64,000 nucleotides of DNA. Origin: Phytophthora hibernalis (taxonomy: Eukaryota; Oomycota; Peronosporomycetes; Peronosporales; Peronosporaceae). The notes beneath the pieces were generated by a model that saw only the letters and a program-made list of their open reading frames with translations, was not told where the DNA came from and did not search any database. Each line of letters starts with the position of its first letter. Positions within the stretch are counted from its first letter, which is position 1. The stretch is from contig JAAKBF010000092.1 in NCBI GenBank assembly GCA_012656075.1, positions 186,001 to 250,000 of the forward strand, in the 5' to 3' direction. The position numbers were made by a program, and so were the translations under genes. Below, piece after piece: positions 51,442 through 62,623 of this stretch.

Positions 51442-51621
51442 TGCCAAGCCGCTTGAGTTCGTCTGATCAAAGTGAGAACTGAGATTGAAAGTTAGTATGC
51501 TAGCCTTGAAGCGCACCCAGTGCGGAGGGGCGACTGAACCTAGGTTGATGGTACGTAGCTATGACGTTCGAGACGGGCGATCACGTCAGGCACTGTCGAC
51601 AGAAAGATAGAAAGCTTGTCA
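51442..51621 (-). repeat. 5' LTR of gypsy element 2 (180 bp)
   Basis: TGACAAGCTTTCTATC ... GGCTTGGCA on minus, outer CGCG duplication at 51622-51625. The primer-binding site expected just inside (after position 51442) is not recognisable; the sequence there reads CTTTGAAAATTTTCC on minus. Confidence 0.88.
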
Positions 51622-51625
51622 CGCG

Positions 51626-52190
51626 GCCTGCCTGCTTCTCAACGATGAAGTATTTGAAGGCCGCCACAATCACAGCCCGCTTTCCCTCTGGAGTTGGCAG
51701 GCTCGCACCATTCTTAAATTGGGCTGATGCATTTACAAACAACACCATTCGATAGCTTACCGGTATTGGCGTTTTTAGCATTCTGTTGTTGGCCTGGGCA
51801 GTCCTGGCCGACCAAAATTGAAGGTGCTGCGCGGCATGTGTTAATATTTTTGAATCAACTACTATGACAGGGACAATAGAACGTGCTGCTGACAACGGCC
51901 GCTCCAAGTATGTGGATCGGACTGCAAGATTTGCAAGCGGTGCAAGTTAAAGTTCCGAAGTGGTGGTCACTCATCTTGCGTGATGGTCAATCATCATGAG
52001 TGATGGTCAGGAAAGAGCAACTCAACGATTCGAGCAACACGCCGATGCAACACCAAAGCACAGGGGCGGTGTAGTGGCAGGTTAGTGAGACCAAGCCTTC
52101 ACTGCACTGGTCCGCACAGAACGTGAGGCCAAGCTGGCATAAGAAGACCGAGGACGAGTGCCCTTTCTCCCGTGGACGAAGGACCTCAGA
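51626..52190. other. interval between gypsy element 2 and copia element A
   Basis: No intact gene. A minus frame from about 51860 to the gypsy LTR (MLKTPIPVSYRMVLFVNASA, LPTPEGKRAVIVAAFKYFIV) looks like protein. It is preceded by a phrase similar to the presumed LTR start of the arm gypsy element (TGTCCCTGTCATAGTAGTTG). Around 51960-52010 the phrase GTGATGGTCA recurs three times. The rest shows nothing. Confidence 0.35.
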
Positions 52191-52194
52191 CCTC

Positions 52195-52605
52195 TGTTAA
52201 AGTGAATAAGTCCCTTTATTCGTTCAATTTGCTTTATTGATGACTTATACCGCTATCCTAATGCTATATAACAGACGTGCTCAGTCTGAAGCAAGAGCGG
52301 AAGTGAGGACACTCGTCCTCGCTTCCTGGTCTTGCTTCCGTTCCTCATCGCACAAATATCTTCCTCTAGAGAGGAGGCTGGAGCCAATCCTTATTGTCTC
52401 CTTACCAATCAGCTGATCTGTACCATAGACCATGATCGACACTTGACTATAAAGCATACTAAAACCAATTTACTTTATTTAATATGTCTGGCCCGGTGCG
52501 TCTGAACCCATCCCAGGGATCGTCTGTCCAGTCTCCTTACCGAACAGACGGGTCCTGGTGCTGGTGTTCCGCACCGGAGCTTCTACTCGAAGCCTCTGCC
52601 TAACA
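52195..52605 (-). repeat. 3' LTR of copia element A (411 bp)
   Basis: Ends TGTTA...TAACA. It contains a TATATAA-like phrase (GCTATATAACAG on plus) and an AGAGGAAG-type inverted CTCTAGAGAGGAG. About 98 percent like the 62624-63033 copy by eye. Confidence 0.9.
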
Positions 52606-52865
52606 CTCCCACTAAGTGTCGCTCGATGTCCTTAGGTCTTTGATCCCTATAAGTTCTCTTAACTTTGCAAACTGATTCGATGATAAAGCCTTTGTTATGA
52701 TATCCGCTGCCATGTCACCTTTTCGGCAGTAGTGAACGTCCAGCCTTCCTTTCTTTACGAGATCTCTTGTAAACAAGTATCTTATTTGAATGTGTTTCGT
52801 GGCTTTATGGTTGCCTGCATTCTTTACAGTGTTGATGGCGGATTTGCTATCACATCATACCTGCA

Positions 52866-54421
52866 CTAGTTGCTCTTGAGAAAAAACATTTCTCTCAGTA
52901 GGTACCATAACCCCTCGCTTTCCTTTGCTCCTTCGCTTAGTGCAATGTGTTCTGCTTCAGCAGTTGAAAGAGATACTGATACCTGTTTGCTGCTACACCA
53001 TGATATGCTGGTGCCGGCCATCGTGATAACATACCCTGTAACCGACTTACGTTCTTTGAGTTGACACGCGAAGCTTGCGTCTGTGTACACTTCATACGTC
53101 ACCTCTCTCGATTTCCCATCAAGAAGGAGACCGTAAGTCGACGTCCCTTTCAAGTATTTGAGTACACGCCTAGTCGCCTCCCCGTGCGTTTCATTGTAAC
53201 AAGACAGAAACTTGCTTAGTTCTCTGACTGCGTTTGCAATATCTGGTCTGGTTCCTCTCACCAGATATTGTAGTGACCCGACAAGCCCTCGATAGTCAAA
53301 TTTCTGGGCTGCGATTTGATGAGCAGACAAGTTTGTCTCTGGCTCTAGTTCGACACTTTTGTCCTGCTGTGTCGAAACCGGTGCACTCTTTTCCATATTG
53401 AACTTTCTCAGTAGTTCCTGCACGTACTTGTACTCTGAGATTGCCATCGTCTTTTGCTCTCGATTTCTACGGACCTCCATATTTAAGATATAATGGTTGT
53501 CTCCTAGATCTTTCATCTTGAATCTCGCCGAGAGATCCCTTTTGAGCTTATTGATCAGTCCCATATCACGAGACATGATTGGAAGGTCATCAACATAGAC
53601 AACCACGATTATCCAATTCTCTCCCACTTTTTGAACATAGATGCAATACTCTTTGTTGCATCGGACAAAACCAAGACCGGTGAAAAATCGGTGAAGGACT
53701 CCATACCAGATCTTAGGTGCCTGCTTTAACCCATAAATGCTCTTTTAAGCTCACAGACCAGTCTTTCGTGGCCAGCTAATTTATAGCCTGGAGGTTGATG
53801 CACGAACACCTTCTGTTATCCGTCCATGGACCCGTTAAGAAATGCCGTGCTTACATCCATTTGGTGAATGTGGCAATTCAATATGATTCCAATGGCTGAC
53901 TTAAAACGAGCCACAGGCGCATATAGATCATCACAATTCACACCGTATTCCTGATGATTGTCTTGGGCGACTAATCGCGATTTAAATCGTTCTAAAGTTC
54001 CGTCTGCATTATACTTCACAGCAAGAACCCAATGACACGGCAGTGCCTTTTGACCAGGTGGTAACCGCGTTAGCTTCCACGTACCGTTCTCGAGTAGCGA
54101 CTGGTATTCTAAATCCAGTGCTTGCTGCCACTGTTTTCTGTGACTACCCGTAAGGGCTTCTTTCAGACTTTTGGGAACTGATATACTGTTTCCAATATGA
54201 TCCACCGCGATCTCGTTATCGATGTGTGTTTGAAAACACTTGTAGTCCGAGTACCTTGTCGGAATCTTCCTGATTCGCTGTGGTCGGGTTGGTGCCACCT
54301 CGCGAAGTCCCGTTTTTCTCCTTGGCTGACCATGGACTCCCACTGTTCCAGGCAGTTGCTTTGCTTTGCGTTTGACTCCCACTGTTCCAGGCAGCTGCTT
54401 TGCTTTGCGTTTGACTTCCAC
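52866..54421 (-). pseudogene. copia A reverse transcriptase and RNase H
   Basis: Frame 54421-53816 holds the RVT_2 opening: REVAPTRPQRIRKIPTRYSD, RKQWQQALDLEYQSLLENGT, CHWVLAVKYNADGTLERFKS and HQMDVSTAFLNGSMDG (motif A Asp). After broken frames, 53627-52866 gives WIIVVVYVDDLPIMSRD (YVDD active site), GLVGSLQYLVRGTRPDIANA, and the copia RNase H: YEVYTDASFACQLKERKSVT, SISWCSSKQVSVSLSTAEAE and HIALSEGAKE. In this copy the region between 53816 and 53627 has stops. The N-terminal KRKAKQLPGTVGV phrase is tandemly repeated (about 39 bp, near 54350-54420). Confidence 0.88.
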
Positions 54422-54595
54422 TGCTCCTGGCGATTCTGCCGAGGTTGGTGTCGCATTTGATGCGTCTTGCTCCTTTTATCGTTCGATGGCGGATGTGCAA
54501 GAGAGTCAACGTCCTAAAGCTCATCTGGCGTCAGTTTCTCCGGATCTTTCCCAAAGACCGTGTTATTATGTTTGAACAGTTTTCCGTGTCAAACA

Positions 54596-55333
54596 TCACT
54601 GACCTAGCAACACTGAACTTATTGTTGTGTAATTCCAGTTGCCTAAACCTTTTGGTATCTTCGGATATACCGAGGAATCTACACCTGATTGATCGTGCTG
54701 CCAGCTTCTTGTCCTTACGGACAGCCTCTGGCACGAAGGCAAAGCACACGCACCCTCACACCTGGAGTGTCCTTTTATCCGGATGTGTCCCTTTACTAAT
54801 TCATATGGTGTCCTATTCTTTAGGCGACTCATTGGGGTGCGGTTTTGCGCGTAGGTCGTGTATTTGAGTGCCTCCGGCCACCATCGGGCTGCCATGTTTG
54901 CGACCCGTAGGGCACATCGTACATTTCCCATTTTTGTTTGGTGGTCTTTCTTAGCCGCTCCATTTTCTTCTCGCCTGTACGGATTAGAGGTCTGAAACGT
55001 TATCCCTTTGCCTGTGCAGAATGTCTTTAACGCTGAGTTTACAAATTCCGTGCCAACATCAGATCTGATGCGCTTTATTGTAAGCTTTCCTCTCTTTCTA
55101 GTTGTGTCAGTAGCTCTTTGACTTTTACCTGTACCTCCGTTTTCTTTCGAAGTACATGTCCAACGCCATGATGTCCGATCGTCAATGATACTGAGAAAGT
55201 ATCTGATAGAGCCTACTGCACCATACACTCCTATTTTCTTCATGGGTTCATTAGTATCCATGTGAATAGTACTAATGGGCTGGATGTCTCTAGTACCAAC
55301 CATATTCCGGTAGCTCATCCTACGCATCTTCAT
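54596..55333 (-). pseudogene. copia A integrase core
   Basis: The 245-residue frame includes GSIRYFLSIIDDRTSWRWTC (second Asp region of the first box; first Asp in ISTIHMDTNEPM), TIKRIRSDVGTEFVNSALKT (RSDxGTEF, second catalytic Asp) and GITFQTSNPYRREENGAAKK (QxNGxAE-type box with E as NGAA). APRWWPEALKYTTYAQNRTP-like text follows (AARWWPEALKYTTYAQNRTP). A frameshift near 54780 is followed by the C-terminal FAFVPEAVRKDKKLAARSIR segment in frame 54749-54531. Confidence 0.82.
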
Positions 55334-56179
55334 TTATGTGTAGGTAAGGCAGAAGAAAGGCACCTTCGTGAGTGCCACCCTACGAAAGCTAGGTAGGACT
55401 GGTATCAGGTTGCCACTCATAACCTCTATTAACTTATCCCTATTGAGGTGTCCTAATTTTACATGCCACTCCATGAAGGCAGCTTTGACCTGAGTATGCC
55501 CTGCCATCCTTAGAGACACTGCAGGTCTTGCCTATACTGCTGAGCAGTATATCTGTCTGTCTCTTAGCGTTCGAGCCTGTATATAGTAGGCCCCATTAAC
55601 TGCAGGCTACATAAGCCAGCTCGTGTTTCCTAAGGACAAATTTGTACCCACCCCTACCTCTCTCTACAATTGGATAACCTGTCTTCTTGAGCCAATACTC
55701 ACTTAGTATATTTGCTTTGGCCAGGTTCTAATGCCATGTTATCAAACCGGAACGGTTTGATACCACCCGACCCAAAAATAGAGTAGAACATAGCCAACGT
55801 GTGTATTGCTTAGTTTACTGCCTTCTCCGAACGTAAAGCTAAACTCTTGGCTGGGCTGCTTGCGCACAAACAGCGACGTATCAGCGGTCATCCCGTAGCC
55901 GCATCCGGAGTCTAACACCCAATCAGAACACGCCACATCAGTCTTATCTCTTTCCGTCAGTTCAGGGTTCAAAAGTCTTACCGTCTTTTCGACGTTCGCC
56001 GACGCTTTCGCGATATTGCTAGAAGCTTCCGTCACCTTTCCAACAAGGGCCAGCAGGTGGCCCGGCGCAAAGTCGTCCACATCGCTATCGTCATCCGAAA
56101 CCACTGGCGATCCTGGGGTTGGGGGAGGGGACCGCATCAGCGCATCCTCGTCCGCCTTGGCCTGTGTCAATGTTTGCAC
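55334..56179 (-). pseudogene. copia A protease and GAG-pre-integrase region
   Basis: Frame 56179-55742 starts at GTG, so its true beginning was upstream, now replaced by nested copia B. It carries an acidic/proline linker (RSPPPTPGSPVVSDDDSDVD) and the protease active site SDWVLDSGCGYGMTADTSLF. After a decayed stretch, frame 55519-55334 supplies the GAG-pre-integrase box MEWHVKLGHLNRDKLIEVM. The gag zinc knuckle that normally precedes the protease is not present in what remains. Confidence 0.82.
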
Positions 56180-56400
56180 CGTACATCAGCTGTACATGAA
56201 ATCCGTAAAAAGGTTTAGAATACCGGACTTAGAAGAGTTCTAGATGGTTGGACGCTAGGCGTCCGCGTACCAGTCCCCAGCTCCGCTGGGGCGTCTCTCT
56301 CTTAACTATTAATGTCACTCTTGCTTTTACCAGCATTTACCCAAGTCTCATCCTACCTCGCCGTTCTCCTTCTTCCTACCTGCGCCCTGTTTGTCACGAT

Positions 56401-57373
56401 GCCGCGCCAGGTTATGAGCCCAACGTTGGGGAGAACCTGCGACGACTTCCCGCGCCTGAACGGCTCGAACTTCGCCGTGTGGAATGCTCTCGTCCGCGCT
56501 GCTATCGACGGTCAAGGTCTGCTAGGCTTCATCTACCAAGAGGACTTCGACGGTGACTCGGACTCTTCGGCGGCCAACTCGGACAGCGACCCCGACCAAC
56601 CCAACCCCAAGGCCGCCCACCCACTCTCGCCATCCTCGTCGGATGTCCTGCTCTCGGACACGAAAACGCTACAGCTAAGGCGATGATGTCGATCAAGCCG
56701 ACGAACGTGCCGGACCGAAGGCTGATGGGCAGTCCTCTGAGGCGCCGTCTGACTCTTCATCCGGCAACTAGTCCGAGGCGAAGGTCACAGACGGAAAGTC
56801 CTCCCGCCCGCCCAAGGCTACTGCCAAGTCTCCGATCACGCCTCCGGTGATCAAGTCTTTTACAGAGAGCAAGCGAGACAAGGAACGACGCCGAGCATTG
56901 CTCCGGGAACAAGCCAAGAAAGCTCGAGCAAAGCTCAGAGCCGCCAAAAGCGTGTCGCTCGCAAGCCGACTCCGCATGAAAGACGCCGTATGGAGCGCAA
57001 AACGAGGTCATTCTTGATCTCCACAATCGATAATGCGCATGTTCTTCTCGTTGAAGGCAGCGTGTCCGCGTACCTGATTTACCAGAAGCTGCGTGATCGG
57101 TACGAAGGCTCAACAGCTCATGGTGATCCCTACTACATCAACCACTACTTGATGACTATCAAGTATGAGGAAGGCACGGATCTCATGGAATTTTTCTTCA
57201 CGTTTGAACGCGCGCTGAAGGTTGCGGATGAAGCTACAGATATTGTGATGACTGATGAACAGAAGTCACTCTACCTATACCACGCAATGGCAAGCTCGTG
57301 GAAGCCCCACCTAGCCATTTGTAGGGGCAGCAAAAGGTTTATCCCCGTAATCCGATCTCAAGACGAACATTGA
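56401..57373 (+). pseudogene. copia B gag
   Basis: ATG 56401 (MPRQVMSPTLGRTCDDFPRL) leads to LNGSNFAVWNALVRAAIDGQ, the N-terminal copia gag motif, and an acidic Ser/Asp stretch, then a shift near 56680. Frame 56990-57373 continues with the UBN2-like core: GSVSAYLIYQKLRDRYEGST, MTIKYEEGTDLMEFFFTFER and YLYHAMASSWKPHL. Two or three frameshifts separate these. Gag forms the particle. Confidence 0.82.
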
Positions 57374-57380
57374 GCGCAAG

Positions 57381-58148
57381 GTGATCGATAACTTTGCCAA
57401 GCGCCAGTACGTTATTGAGAAGGGCAGTCCAAAAACTCCGGCTACATCCATCGAGATGGCACTCCAGGTGGTCGCTAACGCGCCTCACGGTCGCGACGAC
57501 CCGCCTCGCCAGACCCATGGCTGCACCTACTGCCAGCGCCCGAACCACGACATCCGCGACTGCCGTGTGCTTCAAAAATATCTGCGCATCGGATCGGTCA
57601 CAGAAGGCACAATTCTTCCCGCCAACTTCGGCATCATCGAGCGTAAACCGCGAGAGGACAACAATCCCTTCCCGTTCAAACAACCCCGCAACCAACGTTC
57701 GGGTGACTGTCAGCGCTCTACTCAACGCAACGATGATGGAACCAAGGCTCCACACATCTACGATCGCTTCGGCAACAAGGTCAACTTCCAAGCGCTTCAA
57801 CGCAAGTACAGCTCACGTGGACGTGAAGCTGGCCTAATCGCCTACGCAACGATCGCCATGCCGGACATTGGTCTCTCGGCTACAAGCCCAGACCCCCATG
57901 ACCCGACCTGGACGGTTGACTCAGGATGCACCCACCATGCTGCCTACCAAGAATCCTGGTTCTCCGAGATCCGGCCGTACACAGGCTCCATCATGGTCGG
58001 TGGCAAGAAGCAACTGCCAATCCGTAGCATCGGCGACCATGTGCTCCAAGTGACGGACACCACAGGCACCTATTGTCTGCTCGAGTTTCGTGATGTAATG
58101 TACGTCCCTGAAATGAAGTTCAACTTCTCTCGATCGACCAAGTACTGA
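57381..58148 (+). pseudogene. copia B zinc knuckle and protease
   Basis: The 255-residue frame has a CCHC zinc knuckle (CTYCQRPNHDIRDC, about residues 52-65) that binds RNA, a basic linker, and a retropepsin with active site TWTVDSGCTHHAAYQESWF (Asp-Ser-Gly), followed by GGKKQLPIRSIGDHVL and LEFRDVMYVPEMKFNF, the YVP..NLLS-type end. The stop at 58148 falls just before the pre-integrase domain; the family reads LLSxSKL here. Confidence 0.87.
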
Positions 58149-58150
58149 AG

Positions 58151-59260
58151 ATGGGTATTCGCCTCGTCTTCAGTGCTTCATGTTGCACGTTATTCGTGGG
58201 CAAAGACTACAAGCTACACGTCCAGACCGCCGCCGACGTGGACTTGTTCCAGCTCAAGGCCAAAATTCCACCCAAGACGCAATCCAACGCGCTCGTGGCT
58301 TCGGCTCCTGCGGAAGCCCTCGTGGCTCAACCAGGTATGGACCCCACTGTATTGTTGTGGCATAAACGTCTTGGCCATCCTAACTTTCGTGTGATGCAGA
58401 CCATGTCTAAGACCCAAGCGGCACCTGAACTGGCGTTCACCCAAGCGTCAACGATCCCGACGCACTTCTGTCCTTCGTGTGTTTTCGCTAAGGCACACCG
58501 TGCTCCATTCAATAGCCATGTTGATCGCACCAAAAATCGTCTTGAGAAAGTTCACTCTGACATTAATGGACCCTTGCCATACCCAAGCCTAAGTGGTGCT
58601 CACTACTTCATCACATTCATTGATGCCTACTCACGCTTCATGTACCTGTATGTGGTGCGCCAGAAGTCAGACCTGTATGAATGTTACGAAGATTTTTGCA
58701 AGGCCGCCATGAACCGATTCAATACAGAGGTTGGTACGCTTGAAACTCAGTTCAACAAGTATAATCCTGAGGTTGCTCGGCTCCAAAGCGACAACGGCAA
58801 AGAATATGAAAACTCTGCAAGATCATATTTGATCGCTATGGCACACATGCACAGTTTACTAATTGCCTACACACCTCAACAGAACGGAGTTGCGGAACGC
58901 CGTACGCGCACGATTCTTGGGAGTGTACGGGCTCTTCTCATTGATGGCGATCTACCACGCCAGCTTTGGGGGAGTGCTGTCAGTACGTCGCTCATCTTAA
59001 CAATGTGACGTTCAGCAGCATGCTTCCTTCGGGGTTACGCCCTACGAGCTTTGGTACAAGAAGAAGCCCTCTCTGCAATATGTTAAGGTGTTTGGGTGCG
59101 CTGCGTTTGCTCTCATACCCGAGGCACATCGTAAAAACTCCAAGCACGCGCTAAACGGCATGTTTGTCGGACTACCAAAAACAAAAGAGGCTATCGTCTT
59201 CTCAGCACGACAGAGAACTGAATCGTCTACAGCCGTGACGTTACCTTTTAGGAAGACACG
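58151..59260 (+). pseudogene. copia B integrase
   Basis: Frame 58151-59008 includes the GAG-pre-integrase box VLLWHKRLGHPNFRVMQTMS and zinc residues HFCPSCVFAKAHRAPF, then the core: VHSDINGPLPYPSLSGAHYF (first Asp), ARLQSDNGKEYENSARSYLI (second Asp) and YTPQQNGVAERRTRTILGSV (Glu). All DDE residues are intact. A shift near 59000 is followed by PYELWYKKKPSLQYVKVFGC and the C-terminal AFALIPEAHRKNSKHALNGM part (59088-59306). Confidence 0.88.
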
Positions 59261-59299
59261 TTTCCGAACAACACCTTCCTCGAAAAAGCCACTCCAAAT

Positions 59300-61089
59300 C
59301 CTTTGAGTGTGCCCCTACCTGTTCAAAAAGAACTACTACCCTCACTCAGTGCGCTCCTAAAACGCAACCATGCCTCTTTGGTGGTCACTGATGCTGACGT
59401 GTGCACCTCTTTTTCTAAGAAAGTCAACACCGAAGACGCTCCAGCCACCTACTCTAAAGCGCTACTGCTTAATGAGCCTATTGACTTGGAAGAGGAGCAT
59501 ACCCAATATTATACCATTATTACTCTCTTACCTCCCCGCTATGATCCAGACCCTAAGACCTATAAGGAAGCCATGCGCTCCTCACATGCATCTGACTGGC
59601 ATGCGGCTGCTCTCTCTCTGAATATGAATCGCTCATGGGCAATCAGACATGGACACTAGTGCCACGCCCACACAACCGCAAGGTACTTCAGTGCCGATGG
59701 GTTTCGTGCGTAAGGGTGATGAAACTGGTCGCATTGTGCGCTTTAAGTTCACTTGGTCATAAAAGACTGTCAGCAGAAGTATGGCATAGATTACACTGAA
59801 ATATTTTCACCTGTCGTACGGATGGAAGTCCTTCGGCTACTGCTCACCCTTGCAGCAATCCTTGACTATGAGATTGACCAGATGGACGTTAAGACAGCTT
59901 TCCTAAACGGTTCCCTCGATGTAGAAATCTTCATGGAACAGCCCGAGGGCTTCATCTCGAAGGACAACCCTCGTCTGGTCTGCAGCCTTGGTAAGAGCCT
60001 CTACGGCCTCAAGCAAGCACCACGAGTTTGGTACCACACCTTCGCTAAATACCTCGAACGTCTTGGCTTCACTCGCCTAGTTAAGGACCGTTGCGTGTTC
60101 ATTAAGGTTATATTCAATGCGCCGTGTTACATCTCGGTTTATGTCGATGACCTGTTGATCATCTCACCGTCCAAACAAGTCGTTGCTCGGGACAAATCGG
60201 CCCTGAACTCCGAGTTCCACATAACCGATTTAGGGAGAGTATCCTACCTCGTTGGCTGGACCATTGTTAGGGACCGAGCCAACCGCTCTATCTTCATTCG
60301 CCAGAAGAGCTATGCATCCAAAGTACTCGATAGATTCTCAATGTTAGACAGCCATCCAAAGCACACACCTATCGCTCAGAAGCTAAGTGCCAAGGACTGC
60401 CCTTACGATGATGAAGCTAAGGCCCACATGGCCAACAAATCTTATCGAGAAGCAGTAGGTAGCTTCATGTACCTCATGACAGGTACTCGCCCGGACCTTG
60501 CATACTTCATCCGTGAAGTTAGCCAGTACCTGGACAACCCAGGGCTGCCTCACTGGAACACAGTCGAGCATGGATTGCACTACCTAAAGGGTACAATGGA
60601 CTTTGGCACCACTCTGGGTGGAACGGAGAACCTAGAGCTCCTACAGTCAGAGGAATATCTAATGGCATAAATGGACTCAGACTATGCTGTGTGTCAAGAC
60701 ACTCGCCGTGGCATTGGTGGCTACATCACCATGTTCTGCAATAGTCCAATTTGTTGGGTCTCGCGGAGACACCACACCGTGGTGCTCTCCACGACGGAGG
60801 CGGAGTACATTGCACTCAGCTACTGCATGCAGAACTTATTTATTTAAAGTTACTGCTAAGAGAACTAGGCTACGAGAGCTCAAAGCCCACTCTAATAATG
60901 GAAGACAATCAAAGTTGCATTAAAATATGTAACAACCCAGAGCTTCATGGCAGGAGCAAGCACATCGAAATCAAGTACTTTTTCGTACAGGAGAAAGTAG
61001 CTCGAAAGGAGTTCACCATTAGCTACTGCAATACAAGTGAAATGTGTGCTGACATTTTTACTAAGCCGCTCACCAGACCAACATTTTAG
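59300..61089 (+). pseudogene. copia B reverse transcriptase and RNase H
   Basis: RVT_2 begins in frame 59303-59659 (DPKTYKEAMRSSHASDWHAA) and, after shifts, continues in 59753-60670: KYGIDYTEIFSPVVRMEVLR, QMDVKTAFLNGSLDVEIFME (motif A), LYGLKQAPRVWYHTFAKYLE, CYISVYVDDLLIISPSKQVV (YVDD) and VGSFMYLMTGTRPDLAYFIR. A stop at 60670 precedes RNase H, whose parts are MDSDYAVCQDTRRGIGGYIT in one frame and TLIMEDNQSCIKICNNPELH, GRSKHIEIKYFFVQEKVARK and MCADIFTKPLTRPTF in 60751-61089. Nearly complete but with three or four frame breaks. Confidence 0.88.
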
Positions 61090-61227
61090 AAAATGAGAGT
61101 TATTACGAGTTGCTCCACCACAAAAGTACTGATATATATAAGACTTTGTATGGTGAGAGCATTCTGTTTATTTTCCTAAAGGTTTAAAACCCACCGTGAA
61201 ATCACCTTCAGACACATATACAGCTAC

Positions 61228-62588
61228 TTACGTACGCGACTGGAAGATGCGGAATGGGCGCGCGAACGAGAAGAAGTTCATCCAGGTGCTTTTCTTGACA
61301 GGACGCTCGCGGACGCCGTGATCCTTGTCCTCGTCAATGATCGTGCGCTGTTGGTCCTGGTCAGCCACTCGAAGAACCACGCAATGGTCGTAGAACCGAC
61401 AGTTGTAAGCTCCCACCATGTAGAGACCATCTTCCAACACCAGCTCGGTCAGCACGTGACAACCGCGGCGACAACCTTGGATCAAATTCTTCTGCAACTG
61501 GTTAACGACCAGATCACAGCCTGCAGACCGCAGCTTGGGGAGCAGCTTGGCGAACTTCTTCCAGGTGCAATCCTTGCGTAAATCGTTTCCCTGCTTTAAC
61601 TCGTCCGCGAGAAACTTGGTCACCACGTCCTGGGGGATCAAATCAGGTCGGCCGATAGCAGTCGCAGCAATATGCCCAACGCATTGAACATGCAATTATA
61701 GTCATCGCTCGCGTCTATCATGGCCTTGCCAAAATAATCCGTCTTGCAAAATTCGAGGAAGCGCTGCATGCCGCTCTCCACGAAGCGCACAGCGAGCTGA
61801 ACCTCATCTGCGTGCGTCTCGGACATCCTTGCCGCAGGCTCCCACGTCCTGTAGTGACGGCTCTTGGGAGTTGGACGCCAATCCCATAGAACGCTTACTT
61901 CCGTCAAAGTGCCGTCTTCCGCCTTGCGAACGCTGTCAATCTGCCACACGTCCCACTTGAGCTCGGGATTGGGAGCACACAACGGACCCTCATCTTGTTC
62001 CTCATCGTCACTCTCGAACGGGTCAAGCTCCACGCCCGACGAGCCATCGCTCTCGAGGTCATCGCTGCAGAAGCTATCCGACTCGTCGTCATCACTGCAC
62101 CACTATCATCCTCTCCGGAGGAGAGCACACTGCTGTAGATGAAGAAGTTATCATGCTCGCTGTTCTTCTCCTTCTTCTCCGCTTCAGGTGAAGGCAGCGC
62201 AAGACGCTGGCGCTTGGGTGCGGGGTGCGGCTGAATCGCTCGACATCGCAAATAGCGCCACATCTGCGGGAATCTCCACGCGAGCTGCCTTGGCGTTTTT
62301 CTTTGAAGCCGTCTTTGCGCCCTTGGCATGAGCAACTGGGATGCGCCTGGACGGTGCAGCCACTTCATCGTCGTCATGCATCGGACGAGGGATCTCACAG
62401 TTGTTGCGCAGCAAATCTTCATATCCAAATGCTGACTCGGCTAGCCCCTTGATGATAGCCTCGCGGCTCATCGCTGCACTTTTCTGTCGCAGATGGCCGA
62501 TGATCAGGTCCTTCCACACCCCAAACTGGTTGGTGTCCTTCGGAAAGACCAGTCTATCAAACGAGCCGTGAGCTGAGTTGCTGGCCAT
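61228..62588 (-). pseudogene. chromodomain-like plus OTU-like cysteine peptidase ORF, first ORF of copia A
   Basis: ATG 62588 lies 36 bp inside the 5' LTR. Frame 1 (to 62184) reads GSFDRLVFPKDTNQFGVWKD and LIIGHLRQKSAAMSREAIIK, possibly a gag-like start. After shifts near 62200 and 62100 comes an acidic stretch, then frame 62033-61638 with a chromodomain-like segment (WDVWQIDSVRKAEDGTLTEV ... VLWDWRP ... RTWEPAARM) and a peptidase-type opening IDASDDYNCMFNALGILL, like the DGNCLFRA Cys box of OTU peptidases. Frame 61695-61228 follows with CTWKKFAKLLPKLRSAGCDL and LYMVGAYNCRFYDHCVVLRV, where a His could complete the active site. The stop codon falls within ACGTAAGT, a good 5' splice site. Three frameshifts. 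Confidence 0.6.
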
Positions 62589-62623
62589 TGTTGCTTGTAA
62601 TGTCTTGTACTTCACACTTGAAA

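Larger units (their letters stand above)
47041..51621 (-). mobile_element. Ty3/gypsy LTR retrotransposon (element 2), 4.6 kb, minus strand
   Basis: Direct LTRs 47041-47221 and 51442-51621 start TG and end CA on the minus strand and are bracketed by CGCG (47037-47040 and 51622-51625), a 4-bp target duplication. Gag, protease, RT, RNase H and integrase follow in order on minus. A purine-rich GAGGGAGAA abuts the 3' LTR as polypurine tract. A compound foldback lies between RNase H and integrase. It has several frameshifts but is clearly less decayed than the gypsy element of the arms. Confidence 0.92.
56230..61190 (+). mobile_element. copia element B, plus strand, nested in copia A, no visible LTRs
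   Basis: Gag, protease, integrase, RT and RNase H in standard copia order on plus, opposite to the host element. The flanks are copia A sequence on both sides. AAGGTTTA occurs at both junctions (56209-56216 region and 61179-61186 region) and could be a target duplication, but no LTR pair is seen: the stretch before gag (56230-56400) and after RNase H (61090-61190) do not match each other. The element is probably truncated at both ends or its LTRs were lost. Confidence 0.8.
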
